Shown here in pieces: positions 1-8,330 of a stretch of DNA of 64,000 bases (position 1 is its first letter; each line of letters starts with the position of its first letter). The translations under genes were made by a program, and so were the position numbers. The notes beneath the pieces are model-generated. The model saw only the letters and a program-made list of their open reading frames with translations, was not told the origin of the DNA and made no database searches. This stretch comes from JABURQ01 sp029243145 (GTDB lineage: Bacteria; Planctomycetota; Planctomycetia; Planctomycetales; Planctomycetaceae). The stretch spans positions 310,001-374,000 of the forward strand of contig CBFHYX010000002.1 in NCBI GenBank assembly GCA_965660145.1, read 5' to 3'.

Positions 1-86
1 GTTCTGAGATCGCTATTTGAGCCGTGAGCGAGTTAAGGGGCTTTGAGCCGCTGGCGCGAACCAGTCGTGCCTTGGAAAGTTTTATG

Positions 87-116
87 AACCGCGAAGAACG
101 CAGAGATATATGAGGA
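87..116. repeat. short interspersed-repeat-like motif (GCGAAGAACGCAGAG type)
   Basis: The stretch contains the purine-rich core gcgaagaacgcagagat. It resembles the degenerate 'aaccgcgaagaacgc' intergenic sequences scattered through many environmental bacterial genomes. The resemblance is from memory; no second copy is visible in this window, so multi-copy status is inference. Confidence 0.4.
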
Positions 117-235
117 AGACAACGCGATTTTGTTGTGTGGCTGGGGCTCTCAAAAGTTTGAAAAGATAACTCAACTCTGAATTCCCATGCAATCTTTGCA
201 TTTCAGAACGAATGCATAGCCCCAGATGAACGAAG

Positions 236-275
236 TTGACTCACGCAGCGGCGCGGCGGCGCAGAGTAAAACAAA
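236..275. repeat. short interspersed-repeat-like motif (ACGCAG..GCGCAGAG type)
   Basis: The core is tcacgcagcggcgcggcg followed directly by gcgcagagtaaaac, an internally periodic purine-rich sequence. It resembles another widespread non-coding repeat family with 'acgcagaggcgcagag' periodicity. No second copy is seen in the window; repeat status is inferred from resemblance only. Confidence 0.4.
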
Positions 276-479
276 CAACACATGCGGATCTGGGTGGCCC
301 CGTTTGCTCGTCAAACTGTGTGTCGCAGGCTTCAAGAAGCAAACAGTGGCCTGACACAAGAATGAACGCATCACGAATGACTCAAATCAGTCGAATGGAA
401 TTTATTAACGGGTGGCGGCGGGCGCTCTGTGAAACAGAAGCCCCCGATGAATTGTGAGTGAGGGTATTGGACCCATTAC

Positions 480-568
480 ATCAGGAGAACACTCATCTTC
501 GCTAATAATCACTCATCAGAAGATTTGCGTCTGATCAGTGAAGATCAGCGGTTATTAGTGTTCCTGAT
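480..568. repeat. imperfect inverted repeat, about 38-40 bp arms
   Basis: The left arm (480-519) and right arm (531-568) are imperfect reverse complements around an 11-base spacer. The outer ends pair as atcagg/cctgat and gaacact/agtgttc, and the inner ends as catcag/ctgatc. It could fold as a long hairpin. It is not followed by a T run, so a simple terminator is unlikely; a mobile-repeat remnant or structured RNA is possible. Confidence 0.5.
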
Positions 569-800
569 CTTGTTCATTTCGTGTGGAGAGTTGGGCGAAA
601 TGATTTCACATGCTCACCCCGCGTTGCGGTGAGAGCATGGCACCCAGCTCATCAAACGGGGTAGCGAATCCACAAGAGGCTGATAAAATACCCGTCATCA
701 AAAAGCGGCAGGGAGGCTCCTGGCCTACAAAAACTGAACCTGCATGCCGTTCTCTTTACTCTGAAAGAGAGGACCAAGTGATGAGGGACACCTATCAGTT

Positions 801-1730
801 TTATCGGCCCGGTGCGAGTTTCGTGTATTGAATCTTGGCCGACTTTCGTTTTTCATCCACTAACGAATTCCAGAGTTTGATCCTCAGACGATCCAGCACG
901 ATGGACCGTACATCCACGAACATAAAAGTTCCCGGTCGTTTGTCGGTCACCGTCATCAGATGCATGCCAAATTTCGTCTGAAACGGTTCGGTCAACTCTC
1001 CCGTTTTGAGCGGAAACAGCTTCTTCGAATAGAGTTCGGTTCGTGTGCCGCGGTACTGAGCAAATCCCAAATCGCCGCCGTTCTTTCCCGAAGGAGATTC
1101 TGACCACTTTTTAGCAGCATCGGCGAAGGTTACTTTTCCCGCTTCGATCTCGGTTTTATAGTGACTGAGTTTCTGCTTCGCGTCGGCAACTTGCTCGGCG
1201 GTCGGGTTGGCAGAAAGTTTGAAAAAAATCTGACTCGCGCGAACTTCCGTGCCATCAAACTTTTCTTTGTTGCTATCGAAATATTGTTCGATCTCTTTTT
1301 CGGTGATCAGTTGGTCGAAGTAATTCTGCCACATCGAGGCATATCGTAATCGTTTACGAAGCAGTGCGTCATTAAAACCAAGATCCTTGAGAATCATTTC
1401 CGGGTCTTCTCCCGATACCTCAATTTTCTCTTTGATCAATTGAAGCTGCTTATCAATCTGAATTGGAACAGACGGAACTTTCAAAGACTGCAAATGACGG
1501 TAGATCAATTCTCGTTCGACCAAATCCTCCAGAATTTTGGCTTTCAGAGTCTCGGGTAGTGCCGCGGGGTCTTGTCCCCGACTGCGAATTTCTAATTCGA
1601 GATCAGAATCTGTGATCGACTCGTTATTCACTTTTGCCAAAATATCGGCGTCAACACCAGACATTGTCATCGTCATGAATAATAAAGCGAGAACGAGCCA
1701 GCTAATCGGGCGAGCAACAGTAACATCCAT
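801..1730 (-). CDS. exported parvulin-type peptidyl-prolyl isomerase (PpiC/SurA-like)
   Basis: A 309-residue protein with an N-terminal hydrophobic segment (about residues 9-28) that is a signal peptide or anchor. A SurA-like N-terminal chaperone region (about 30-150) is rich in Lys/Glu helices. A PpiC/rotamase domain (about 160-265) begins at EVRASQIFFKL and includes the typical GGDLGFAQYRG and FGMHLMTV segments. By family it would isomerise prolyl bonds and help fold exported proteins outside the cytoplasmic membrane. slyX lies 112 bases upstream on the same strand. The ATG at 1730 directly precedes the signal-like segment. Which client proteins it serves is unknown, but the many exported cytochromes nearby are candidates. 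Confidence 0.85.
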   Translation of the reverse strand: MDVTVARPISWLVLALLFMTMTMSGVDADILAKVNNESITDSDLELEIRSRGQDPAALPETLKAKILEDLVERELIYRHLQSLKVPSVPIQIDKQLQLIKEKIEVSGEDPEMILKDLGFNDALLRKRLRYASMWQNYFDQLITEKEIEQYFDSNKEKFDGTEVRASQIFFKLSANPTAEQVADAKQKLSHYKTEIEAGKVTFADAAKKWSESPSGKNGGDLGFAQYRGTRTELYSKKLFPLKTGELTEPFQTKFGMHLMTVTDKRPGTFMFVDVRSIVLDRLRIKLWNSLVDEKRKSAKIQYTKLAPGR

Positions 1731-1842
1731 GTGAGAACTCGACTTCAGAAGTGTTGTGCGTGTATGAATTGAGATCGTGTTTTAGAATAACCGACTCGAG
1801 TGCGGAGATCGAGACGAATCGTGTTCTTCTCGGCTCCAGCCA

Positions 1843-2064
1843 TCAATAATGGGGCGGACGCTCGTCCTCGGGGCTTCGTTCTTCGAGATCTTCGGAGAGC
1901 GATTCGAGCCGATGCTCAAATTTTTCCTGAGCCGAGCTGAGCCGCTCAATTTTCTGATTCTGCTCGACCACGACGGCATTGAGCTGTTCCAACTCGTACT
2001 GAACATGGGCAATCAGAGACTCTAGGTTGACAATTTTATGAGTCAATTCGTCGGAATTTGTCAC
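1843..2064 (-). CDS. slyX: SlyX family protein
   Basis: A 73-residue, mostly helical protein with heptad-like Leu/Ile spacing over about residues 8-58, so a short coiled coil. It ends in RPPHY; a C-terminal PPHY is the hallmark of SlyX proteins, and the length matches the family. SlyX function is not established; in enterobacteria it sits next to the FKBP isomerase gene slyD. Here it also lies beside a prolyl isomerase gene (PpiC type) on the same strand, 112 bases upstream, which parallels that linkage with a non-homologous isomerase. Confidence 0.7.
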   Translation of the reverse strand: MTNSDELTHKIVNLESLIAHVQYELEQLNAVVVEQNQKIERLSSAQEKFEHRLESLSEDLEERSPEDERPPHY

Positions 2065-2155
2065 GTTTAGGTCTCTCTACGGTAGGAAGATCGATCTCTT
2101 TCATGATTTTGGCTGAGGCCATGAATCACGTTGCTGGTGAACAGGGAAATAAACT

Positions 2156-5100
2156 ATGATACAAAAATCAAGTGAGACACTATTCTTCCCGCCTCCTTCC
2201 TCCTGCCCGTGTTACGGACAACGAATGACCGCAACTACCTCCCACAAAACATCTTATCGTCACGGCTACCCGCTCAACCAATACTCACATCATAGAAGCA
2301 GCTCCTTGAGAACAGCACTTTTGGCCTTCCTCGTCGTGTGCTTGGGGAATTGTGTGGTGGCGGACGCCGAAATCCCCCCACCGCCTCCCTTACCGATTGA
2401 GGCTGAAGAGAAACCACCGGCATCGATCCCGAAACCGATTGGTGCCATCTTCGAAGCATTGAATGTACCCGAGGGTTTTGAGGTCACACTCTACGCCGAC
2501 GACGATTTAGCTCACGACATTTATTCAATGACCATTGATAGCCAAGGCCGAGTGGTGGTTGCCGGTGCCGGGTATGTTCGCATCCTCAAGGATAATAATG
2601 AAGATGGCGTTGCCGAGACTTACACCCAGTTTGCGGACGGCCCTCAAAATGGCGCCATGGGGATGTATTTCCTCGGCCCCGATCTGATCTGTACGGGAGA
2701 CGCAGGATTGCTGAGATACAAAGACACCGACCGAGACGACCGTGCTGACGGCGAACCGGACGTGTTCCTGAAAATGAAAACCGGCGGCGAACACGACTCG
2801 CATGCGATTCGTCGAGGACCGGATGGTTGGTGGTATATCATCGCCGGAAATGGAGCCGGTATCACGTCCGCCTATGCCACTCTGCCGACTTCTCCGGTGA
2901 AGCAACCGTCTGCGGGTGCGTTAATGCGACTCAAACCCGATCTCACAGGGGGAGAAGTTTACGCAGACGGTCTGCGCAACGCCTACGATTTTGATTTCAA
3001 TCATATGGGTGATCTCTTCACCTATGATTCCGATGGCGAACGAGATATTTCGTTGCCCTGGTATCGACCGACGCGTGTCTTTCATTTGTTACCAGGTTCG
3101 CACACAGGCTGGATCAGTCGCAGTTGGAAACGGCCGAGTTCTTTTCTCGATATGCCTCCCGCATTGGGGGCTTTCGGACGCGGCTCTCCCACAGGTGTCG
3201 TCACCTATCGACATACTGCCTTTCCCAAAGAGTATCAGAATACATTGTTCGCGATGGATTGGACCTTCGGACGTGTTTTGGCGTTGCCGATGAGATCCGA
3301 AGATGGAGTCTGGACCTCAAAACCAACTGAATTCATGACGGCCAAAGGTCAATTCGGTTTTGCACCGACCGACATGGCCATCGGGCACGACGGAAGTTTG
3401 TACCTGACCGTTGGTGGTCGCGGAACACGGGGAGCCGTTTTTCGCGTCACATGGAAAGGTCAGACCTCCACAGAATGGTGGGACTCGGGTACAAAATATT
3501 TATCGGATTTGGCGGCTGCAAAGATTCCGGAATTCGACACAGTGGAAGGGCAACAATATCGCCAAGACCAAATGACTTGGTGCTTGCAGGCGCCACAGGC
3601 GTTATGCAGTTGGTCGCGAGCGCGTTGGATGCCCATCGCGCAACAATTGGGGGAGTCTTATTTCCGTCGCGCGGCTATCGACCGACGATTAACGACGGCA
3701 GAACGTGTGCGTTCCATTGAAATTTTGACAGAGCTTTTTCAAGGCATTCAACTTCCCACGATGGGAGTGCTCGCCAACGATCCCGACACACAAGTTCTCG
3801 CACGAACAGTCTGGTCCCTCGGTCGGACATTAATCACTCAGGAACAGCTCAATCAGGTGATTGCCTTTGTCGATGACGGAGATCCGCTAGTGGTTCGTTC
3901 GTCTCTCGAAGCCATTTTGACAGCCCCTCCCGAACTCGATCTCGACCTGGCATTACCGGCGATCGCTAGACAACTCGATTCCAAGCAGCACTTTGTTCGA
4001 CAGTCGGCAGCAAGAATTGTTGCCCGCATGTGGCCCGACCACCTCGTCCGTATGCGAGAGATCACCCAGAACTCGGGTGCTCAAACGGCGATCAGTCGGG
4101 AGTTGGGGATTGCCTGGCATCGAGACCGGCCTTCGCGCGGTGGTATCGAGATTGGGTTGGCAATTCTGGAAGGGGAATTCGAGCTATCGCTGAAACAACA
4201 AGCCGTAAGACTCCTACAACTTTCACTCGGCGATGTGGGTCCGTTCAAAGACCGCCCTCCCGTTCTTGACGGCTATGCTCCGCAATATTCTCTCAGTTCG
4301 ATTGAACGCTCACTCGATCCTTATCGGGTTCGTGCGGCCAAGCTTTACCCGAGCGGTGACGCTGATCTTGACCACGAATTGCTACGTGTATTGGCGATCT
4401 TACAGCCGTATAACATCGAATTACTCGACCGTATTCTTGAAGGAATCACGGAAGAGTCTCATCCAACCGACGACATTCATCGCCTGATTACTGCCGCTCG
4501 GATCCCGGTCGATCGAAGTTTTACACAAACCGAGAAAATTGCGAAAACGCTCGTCCGAATCGATCATAAGATCGCAGATCGTGGTTTGAATCAGGACTCC
4601 AACTGGGACGACCGGATGAAGGAGCTCTTTGCCGAACTTCTGAAACATGATCCGATTCTGGCCGATGTCATTGTCGATCAGGAAGACTTCGGGCTTCCAC
4701 CGCATGTTATGTATCTTGGCAAAATCACCGACCCTGACTCATTACCGGAAGCCGTCGAAGGCTTCGCCAAACAAATCGCCAAACACTCCTCTTACCTTTG
4801 GACGAATGATGTTATCTTTGTTTTGGGAGAATCAGAAAAGCTGGAGCACCGAGAGTTGGTCCGGCAACAGTTTGAGAATTATTCCGTTCGCAGTGCCGTG
4901 CTGTCGGTGATCGGATCTGATCCGAATCCCGCTGATCGAGACTGGTTTGTCGAGGGACTGGGAGCACCGCTCGTGGAAGGAGTCATGTCTTCCGCGCAAG
5001 CACTCCAGAAATTGGGACCGACCGACGATCCACAGGAGCTGTTTACTCTTTTGTTTGCCGCACAGAGACTGAATCGTGCCAGTCGAGAATTTGAAGCGCG

Positions 5101-5710
5101 CGAAATCATCATGCAGATTTTGACCGGCATCCTTGGCGAGGACTTTGGTTTTGTCACCGGAAAAGAGGGACATCAACCACAAGCAGAAACGATGTCAAAA
5201 TTGGCCGCTGCCTTGAATGAAAAATACCCGGAGGCAGCCCGTCAACAACTCGGACAAGTCGCCGACCAACTCGATGCCGTCATGAAGATGGCGTCTGCGA
5301 TTGAATCACCGGGAAATATTGCGAGAGGCCGATCTATCTTCGAGAAGCGGGCCTGTGCTCGGTGTCACGGAGGCCGAAAAGCACTCGGCCCCGATTTATC
5401 TGGTGTTTCCAAACGTTTCTCTCAGCGCGATCTGGTGATCGCCATGGTCAATCCCGATCAGAATGTGTCGAGTCGTTACCAAACGACGATGATCGTCACG
5501 GATGAGGGAAAATCTTACGCGGGAATTATCGTCTATCAATCGGTCGATGGACTGATTCTCCGCGATGCCGAAAGTAAGACCTGGCGATTTGAAGCTCCCG
5601 AAATTGAGCTGAAACGACAAATGCCAAACTCCCTGATGCCAGCGGGCTTGCTCAAAGATATTTCTCCCGAAGATTTGGCAGACTTGCTTGCCTATCTAAA
5701 CAGTCTTTAA
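2156..5710 (+). CDS. PVC-type exported dehydrogenase with C-terminal heme-binding domain
   Basis: An 1184-residue protein. A hydrophobic export segment lies at about residues 50-70 (LRTALLAFLVVCLGNCVVADA), then a Pro-rich linker. The next section (about 85-440) resembles the membrane-bound dehydrogenase/glucose-sorbosone-dehydrogenase beta-propeller, with repeated Asp/Gly loops such as DNNEDGVAETYTQFADGPQ. A helical HEAT-like middle follows. A cytochrome c domain with CARCHG near residue 1064 closes the protein, with the 'GPDLSGV' and 'ILRDAESKTWRF' segments typical of PVC heme-binding domains. It probably oxidises an unknown substrate and passes electrons to its own heme. The ATG at 2156 has AGGGA upstream; a later ATG at 2225 would shorten the unusual N-terminus. 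It is divergent from slyX. Confidence 0.85.
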   Translation: MIQKSSETLFFPPPSSCPCYGQRMTATTSHKTSYRHGYPLNQYSHHRSSSLRTALLAFLVVCLGNCVVADAEIPPPPPLPIEAEEKPPASIPKPIGAIFEALNVPEGFEVTLYADDDLAHDIYSMTIDSQGRVVVAGAGYVRILKDNNEDGVAETYTQFADGPQNGAMGMYFLGPDLICTGDAGLLRYKDTDRDDRADGEPDVFLKMKTGGEHDSHAIRRGPDGWWYIIAGNGAGITSAYATLPTSPVKQPSAGALMRLKPDLTGGEVYADGLRNAYDFDFNHMGDLFTYDSDGERDISLPWYRPTRVFHLLPGSHTGWISRSWKRPSSFLDMPPALGAFGRGSPTGVVTYRHTAFPKEYQNTLFAMDWTFGRVLALPMRSEDGVWTSKPTEFMTAKGQFGFAPTDMAIGHDGSLYLTVGGRGTRGAVFRVTWKGQTSTEWWDSGTKYLSDLAAAKIPEFDTVEGQQYRQDQMTWCLQAPQALCSWSRARWMPIAQQLGESYFRRAAIDRRLTTAERVRSIEILTELFQGIQLPTMGVLANDPDTQVLARTVWSLGRTLITQEQLNQVIAFVDDGDPLVVRSSLEAILTAPPELDLDLALPAIARQLDSKQHFVRQSAARIVARMWPDHLVRMREITQNSGAQTAISRELGIAWHRDRPSRGGIEIGLAILEGEFELSLKQQAVRLLQLSLGDVGPFKDRPPVLDGYAPQYSLSSIERSLDPYRVRAAKLYPSGDADLDHELLRVLAILQPYNIELLDRILEGITEESHPTDDIHRLITAARIPVDRSFTQTEKIAKTLVRIDHKIADRGLNQDSNWDDRMKELFAELLKHDPILADVIVDQEDFGLPPHVMYLGKITDPDSLPEAVEGFAKQIAKHSSYLWTNDVIFVLGESEKLEHRELVRQQFENYSVRSAVLSVIGSDPNPADRDWFVEGLGAPLVEGVMSSAQALQKLGPTDDPQELFTLLFAAQRLNRASREFEAREIIMQILTGILGEDFGFVTGKEGHQPQAETMSKLAAALNEKYPEAARQQLGQVADQLDAVMKMASAIESPGNIARGRSIFEKRACARCHGGRKALGPDLSGVSKRFSQRDLVIAMVNPDQNVSSRYQTTMIVTDEGKSYAGIIVYQSVDGLILRDAESKTWRFEAPEIELKRQMPNSLMPAGLLKDISPEDLADLLAYLNSL

Positions 5711-5784
5711 TACTCAAATGTACTCAGATCATGGACGCGGTACGCGGCTGTGCTGTATGATAGACCCATCATAGAGTCCTTTTG

Positions 5785-6753
5785 ATGAAGAATTTATCCA
5801 TGCAACAATTTCAGAACATTTTGGTTGGCGTTGATCTTTCATCAGGCGATCGTTTTGCCGCTGATGAATTAAGCGCTGCCACACAAGAAGCGATCGACCA
5901 ATCATTGGTTCTCGGAAAATCACTGGGAGCCAAACTGACATTTTTCGCAGGAATTGATGTCTGCGCTCATACCGAAGAACTCCTCGCCGCCGATGCGGAG
6001 CACTTACGAGCAACCGTCGATGATGAAGCTCTTAAAGTCCTCGAACATATCAAACAACGAGCCGACGCTCAGGGTATTCAGGCAGAGAGTAAGTTCTCAC
6101 ACGGTCACGGCTGGGAGCAGATGATTCGCCAAGTGATCCGTGACGATCACGATTTGGTGATTATCGGGACCAAACAACATACCGCTCTCGGACGAACCTT
6201 GTTCGGAACCACCGGCACCAAGTTGCTCCGCTATGCTCCCTGTCCTGTCTGGGTCACGAAACCAGGTCTTTCGGACCTAAGCGAGTTCGATATTCTCGTT
6301 GCTGATGACTTGGGTGATGTTGGTTTTCAATGTTTGAGGATGGCGATTAATGGCGGTCAATATTTCAGTACGCGAACACACGTCGTGAACGTCATCGAAG
6401 AAGACAAAAAAGGCTTGTTCCGTGCTCAAATCAGTGATGAGAAGCAGGCCGAACTTCGCGAGTCGAAGAAGAAAGAGGTCGAACAAAAACTGGAACAGCG
6501 ATTGACAGACCTCGATTACCGCACGCTGGAACTCGGCGTGAAAACTTATATCGAGTTTGGAGCTCCCGACGAACACATCTTGAGAATCATCGAAGAAGAG
6601 AATATTGATGTTCTCGTGATGGGCACTCGAGCACGTACCGGTATCAGTGGTATGTTGATTGGGAATACTGCCGAGCGTTTGCTGACGCAAATTCCTTGCT
6701 CTCTGTTGGCGGTAAAGCCCGAAGGTTTTGTCTGCCCCATCAAGCCCGATTGA
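5785..6753 (+). CDS. tandem universal stress protein (two Usp domains)
   Basis: A 322-residue protein made of two UspA domains. The first (about residues 7-155) starts with QNILVGVDLS and ends with LRYAPCPVWVTKP. The second (about 160-315) ends with GTRARTGISGMLIG followed by NTAERLLTQIPCSLLAVKP, the ATP-binding G-2x-G-9x-G(S/T) pattern. The first domain has a matching GTKQHTALGRTLFGTTGTKLL loop. A charged helix rich in Glu/Lys lies between them. Such proteins are cytoplasmic and linked to stress survival. ATG at 5785 is chosen; a TTG precedes it directly and an ATG at 5800 is also possible. The MoaB-like gene starts 33 bases downstream. Confidence 0.88.
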   Translation: MKNLSMQQFQNILVGVDLSSGDRFAADELSAATQEAIDQSLVLGKSLGAKLTFFAGIDVCAHTEELLAADAEHLRATVDDEALKVLEHIKQRADAQGIQAESKFSHGHGWEQMIRQVIRDDHDLVIIGTKQHTALGRTLFGTTGTKLLRYAPCPVWVTKPGLSDLSEFDILVADDLGDVGFQCLRMAINGGQYFSTRTHVVNVIEEDKKGLFRAQISDEKQAELRESKKKEVEQKLEQRLTDLDYRTLELGVKTYIEFGAPDEHILRIIEEENIDVLVMGTRARTGISGMLIGNTAERLLTQIPCSLLAVKPEGFVCPIKPD

Positions 6754-6786
6754 ATCTCGCTGTCTGGAATTCAGAAAGAAAAGCGA

Positions 6787-7335
6787 ATGAACAAGGGCAA
6801 CGAAAGCAGCTATCGCGATCATGAGAAGCAGTCGGCCGATGTTCAGAGGATTGGGTTTGCCGTCATCACGCTCTCCGACACGCGTACTCCCGCCAATGAT
6901 AAAAGCGGCCAACTCATCCAACAAATGATTCATGAAGCCGGACACCAAACAGTCGCCTACCACCTCGTCCCCGACGATCCCGAACGGATCAGTGCGGCGA
7001 TCAAGGATTCCCTCGAAAACTCCGCAGTCGAGGTCGTGATCACAAACGGCAGCACGGGGATTTCCCATCGGGACACCGCAGTGGAAGTGGTCTCGCAGTT
7101 TCTGGATAAAGAACTGAAAGGTTTTGGGGAACTGTTTCGGAATTTGTCTTACGAAGAAATTGGCGCTGCCGCAATGCTGTCTCGTGCCATTGGCGGAACC
7201 ATCGGAAGATGTGCGATGTTTGCATTACCCGGCTCTTCAAATGCCGTTCGTCTCGGAATGAAACAACTGATTCTTCCTCAAGTGGGACATATCATTCAGG
7301 AACTCAATAAGGATCTGCCCGGAGGCCTCGAGTAA
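6787..7335 (+). CDS. moaB: MoaB/MogA-family molybdenum cofactor protein
   Basis: A 182-residue protein of the MoaB/MogA (MoCF) fold, slightly longer than usual because of a polar N-terminal extension. Diagnostic segments are ITLSDTRTPANDKSG, the substrate loop TNGSTGISHRDTAVEVV, and the C-terminal LSRAIGGTIGRCAMFALPGS. MogA-type enzymes adenylylate molybdopterin before metal insertion; MoaB homologues are related and sometimes do the same. No other molybdenum-cofactor gene is in the window, so the exact role is inferred. The stop codon overlaps the ATG of the next gene (taATG), suggesting translational coupling to the membrane protein downstream. Confidence 0.8.
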   Translation: MNKGNESSYRDHEKQSADVQRIGFAVITLSDTRTPANDKSGQLIQQMIHEAGHQTVAYHLVPDDPERISAAIKDSLENSAVEVVITNGSTGISHRDTAVEVVSQFLDKELKGFGELFRNLSYEEIGAAAMLSRAIGGTIGRCAMFALPGSSNAVRLGMKQLILPQVGHIIQELNKDLPGGLE

Positions 7336-8318
7336 TGTCGGATTACACCGAGGAGCAATCCACCAAGGGATTGTGGAAACCTGCGCTGAAAATCGGGCTA
7401 ACGTTGCTAGTGCTGGTCTTTGTCGGTCGTCGCAGTTGGCTATTGATCCGGGACCAGGATTTGTCGGGGATTTCAGTTTGTCCCGGTTGGCTAGCAGTCT
7501 CGGCACTTTGTTATGGATTAGGGTGGTTACCGTCGATCTGGTTCTGGCGGAACATGATGATCGGCCTCGGCCAGAAACCGAATTGGCTGTTATCAGGCAA
7601 TGCCTATTTTGCAGGTCATTTGGGAAAGTACATTCCCGGCAAAGCCGGTGTTTTACTCATTCGGTCGGCAATATTAAAAGAGCGCGGTTTTCACTTTGCG
7701 ATTGCCGTCCTGACATCGGCCTACGAAACGTTGATCGTCATGGGAGTGGGGTTAATCGTTGCGGGAAGTCTCGCACCACTTTTAGTTCCAGAATCAGCTC
7801 TGATCGAGCATGCTCCCCAGCTTGTGAACTGGAGATGGTTACCGGCAGCAATTCTGGTCTCGTTTTCTTTGCTGGCAATACCCATCATCACATGGTTACT
7901 GTCAAAAGTTGCGGGGAAGTTTTCCCATTCGGGAGCAGAGATTGCGCCCATCACACCCACTCAGCTTTTCAAAGGGTATGCCGTCTTTCTGGTTTCTTGG
8001 ACATTACTGGGACTGAGTCTGGGCGCTGCGTTACAAAGCCTGTCACAAGATTGGTTGTCACTCACTGATTTACCACTCTGGATGGCGGCAATCTCGGCTT
8101 CAACCGTGATCGGTTTTTTCGCGATCTTCACACCGGGAGGACTCGGGGTTCGGGAAGGAATTATGATGGAAGTTCTGCGCATTCAGCCGAGCATCTCCAC
8201 TGAAGATGCGGCATTCGCTTCATGGATGTTACGTGCCGTTTGGCTACTCACTGAAGTAACAGGGTTCTGTCTGTTCTGGTTGCTACTGCGTTGGAGCGAC
8301 CGGCGACAATCCACATAG
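7335..8318 (+). CDS. lysylphosphatidylglycerol-synthase-like / flippase-like integral membrane protein
   Basis: A 327-residue polytopic membrane protein with about seven to eight hydrophobic helices. The FAGHLGKYIPGKAGVLLIRS and FTPGGLGVREGIM segments are characteristic of the lysylphosphatidylglycerol synthetase transmembrane (UPF0104) family. Members flip or modify lipids or polyprenyl-linked sugars; the substrate here is unknown. It overlaps the preceding moaB-like gene at the stop/start junction, so the two are probably cotranscribed, although no functional link is obvious. Confidence 0.8.
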   Translation: MSDYTEEQSTKGLWKPALKIGLTLLVLVFVGRRSWLLIRDQDLSGISVCPGWLAVSALCYGLGWLPSIWFWRNMMIGLGQKPNWLLSGNAYFAGHLGKYIPGKAGVLLIRSAILKERGFHFAIAVLTSAYETLIVMGVGLIVAGSLAPLLVPESALIEHAPQLVNWRWLPAAILVSFSLLAIPIITWLLSKVAGKFSHSGAEIAPITPTQLFKGYAVFLVSWTLLGLSLGAALQSLSQDWLSLTDLPLWMAAISASTVIGFFAIFTPGGLGVREGIMMEVLRIQPSISTEDAAFASWMLRAVWLLTEVTGFCLFWLLLRWSDRRQST

Positions 8319-8330
8319 CATCATTCAAAG

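Larger units (their letters stand above)
1..800. other. non-coding region with repeat-like sequence
   Basis: No convincing gene is present in these 800 bases; the short open frames lack family resemblance, ribosome sites and sensible composition. The stretch carries purine-rich short motifs near 87-116 and 236-275 and a long imperfect inverted repeat at 480-568, each listed separately. It lies downstream of the minus-strand foldase gene that ends at 801. Confidence 0.6.

Noticed and set aside
6277..7068. Minus-strand open frame of about 260 codons
   Set aside because: It lies opposite the universal stress protein and moaB-like genes and mirrors their codons; no domain is visible.
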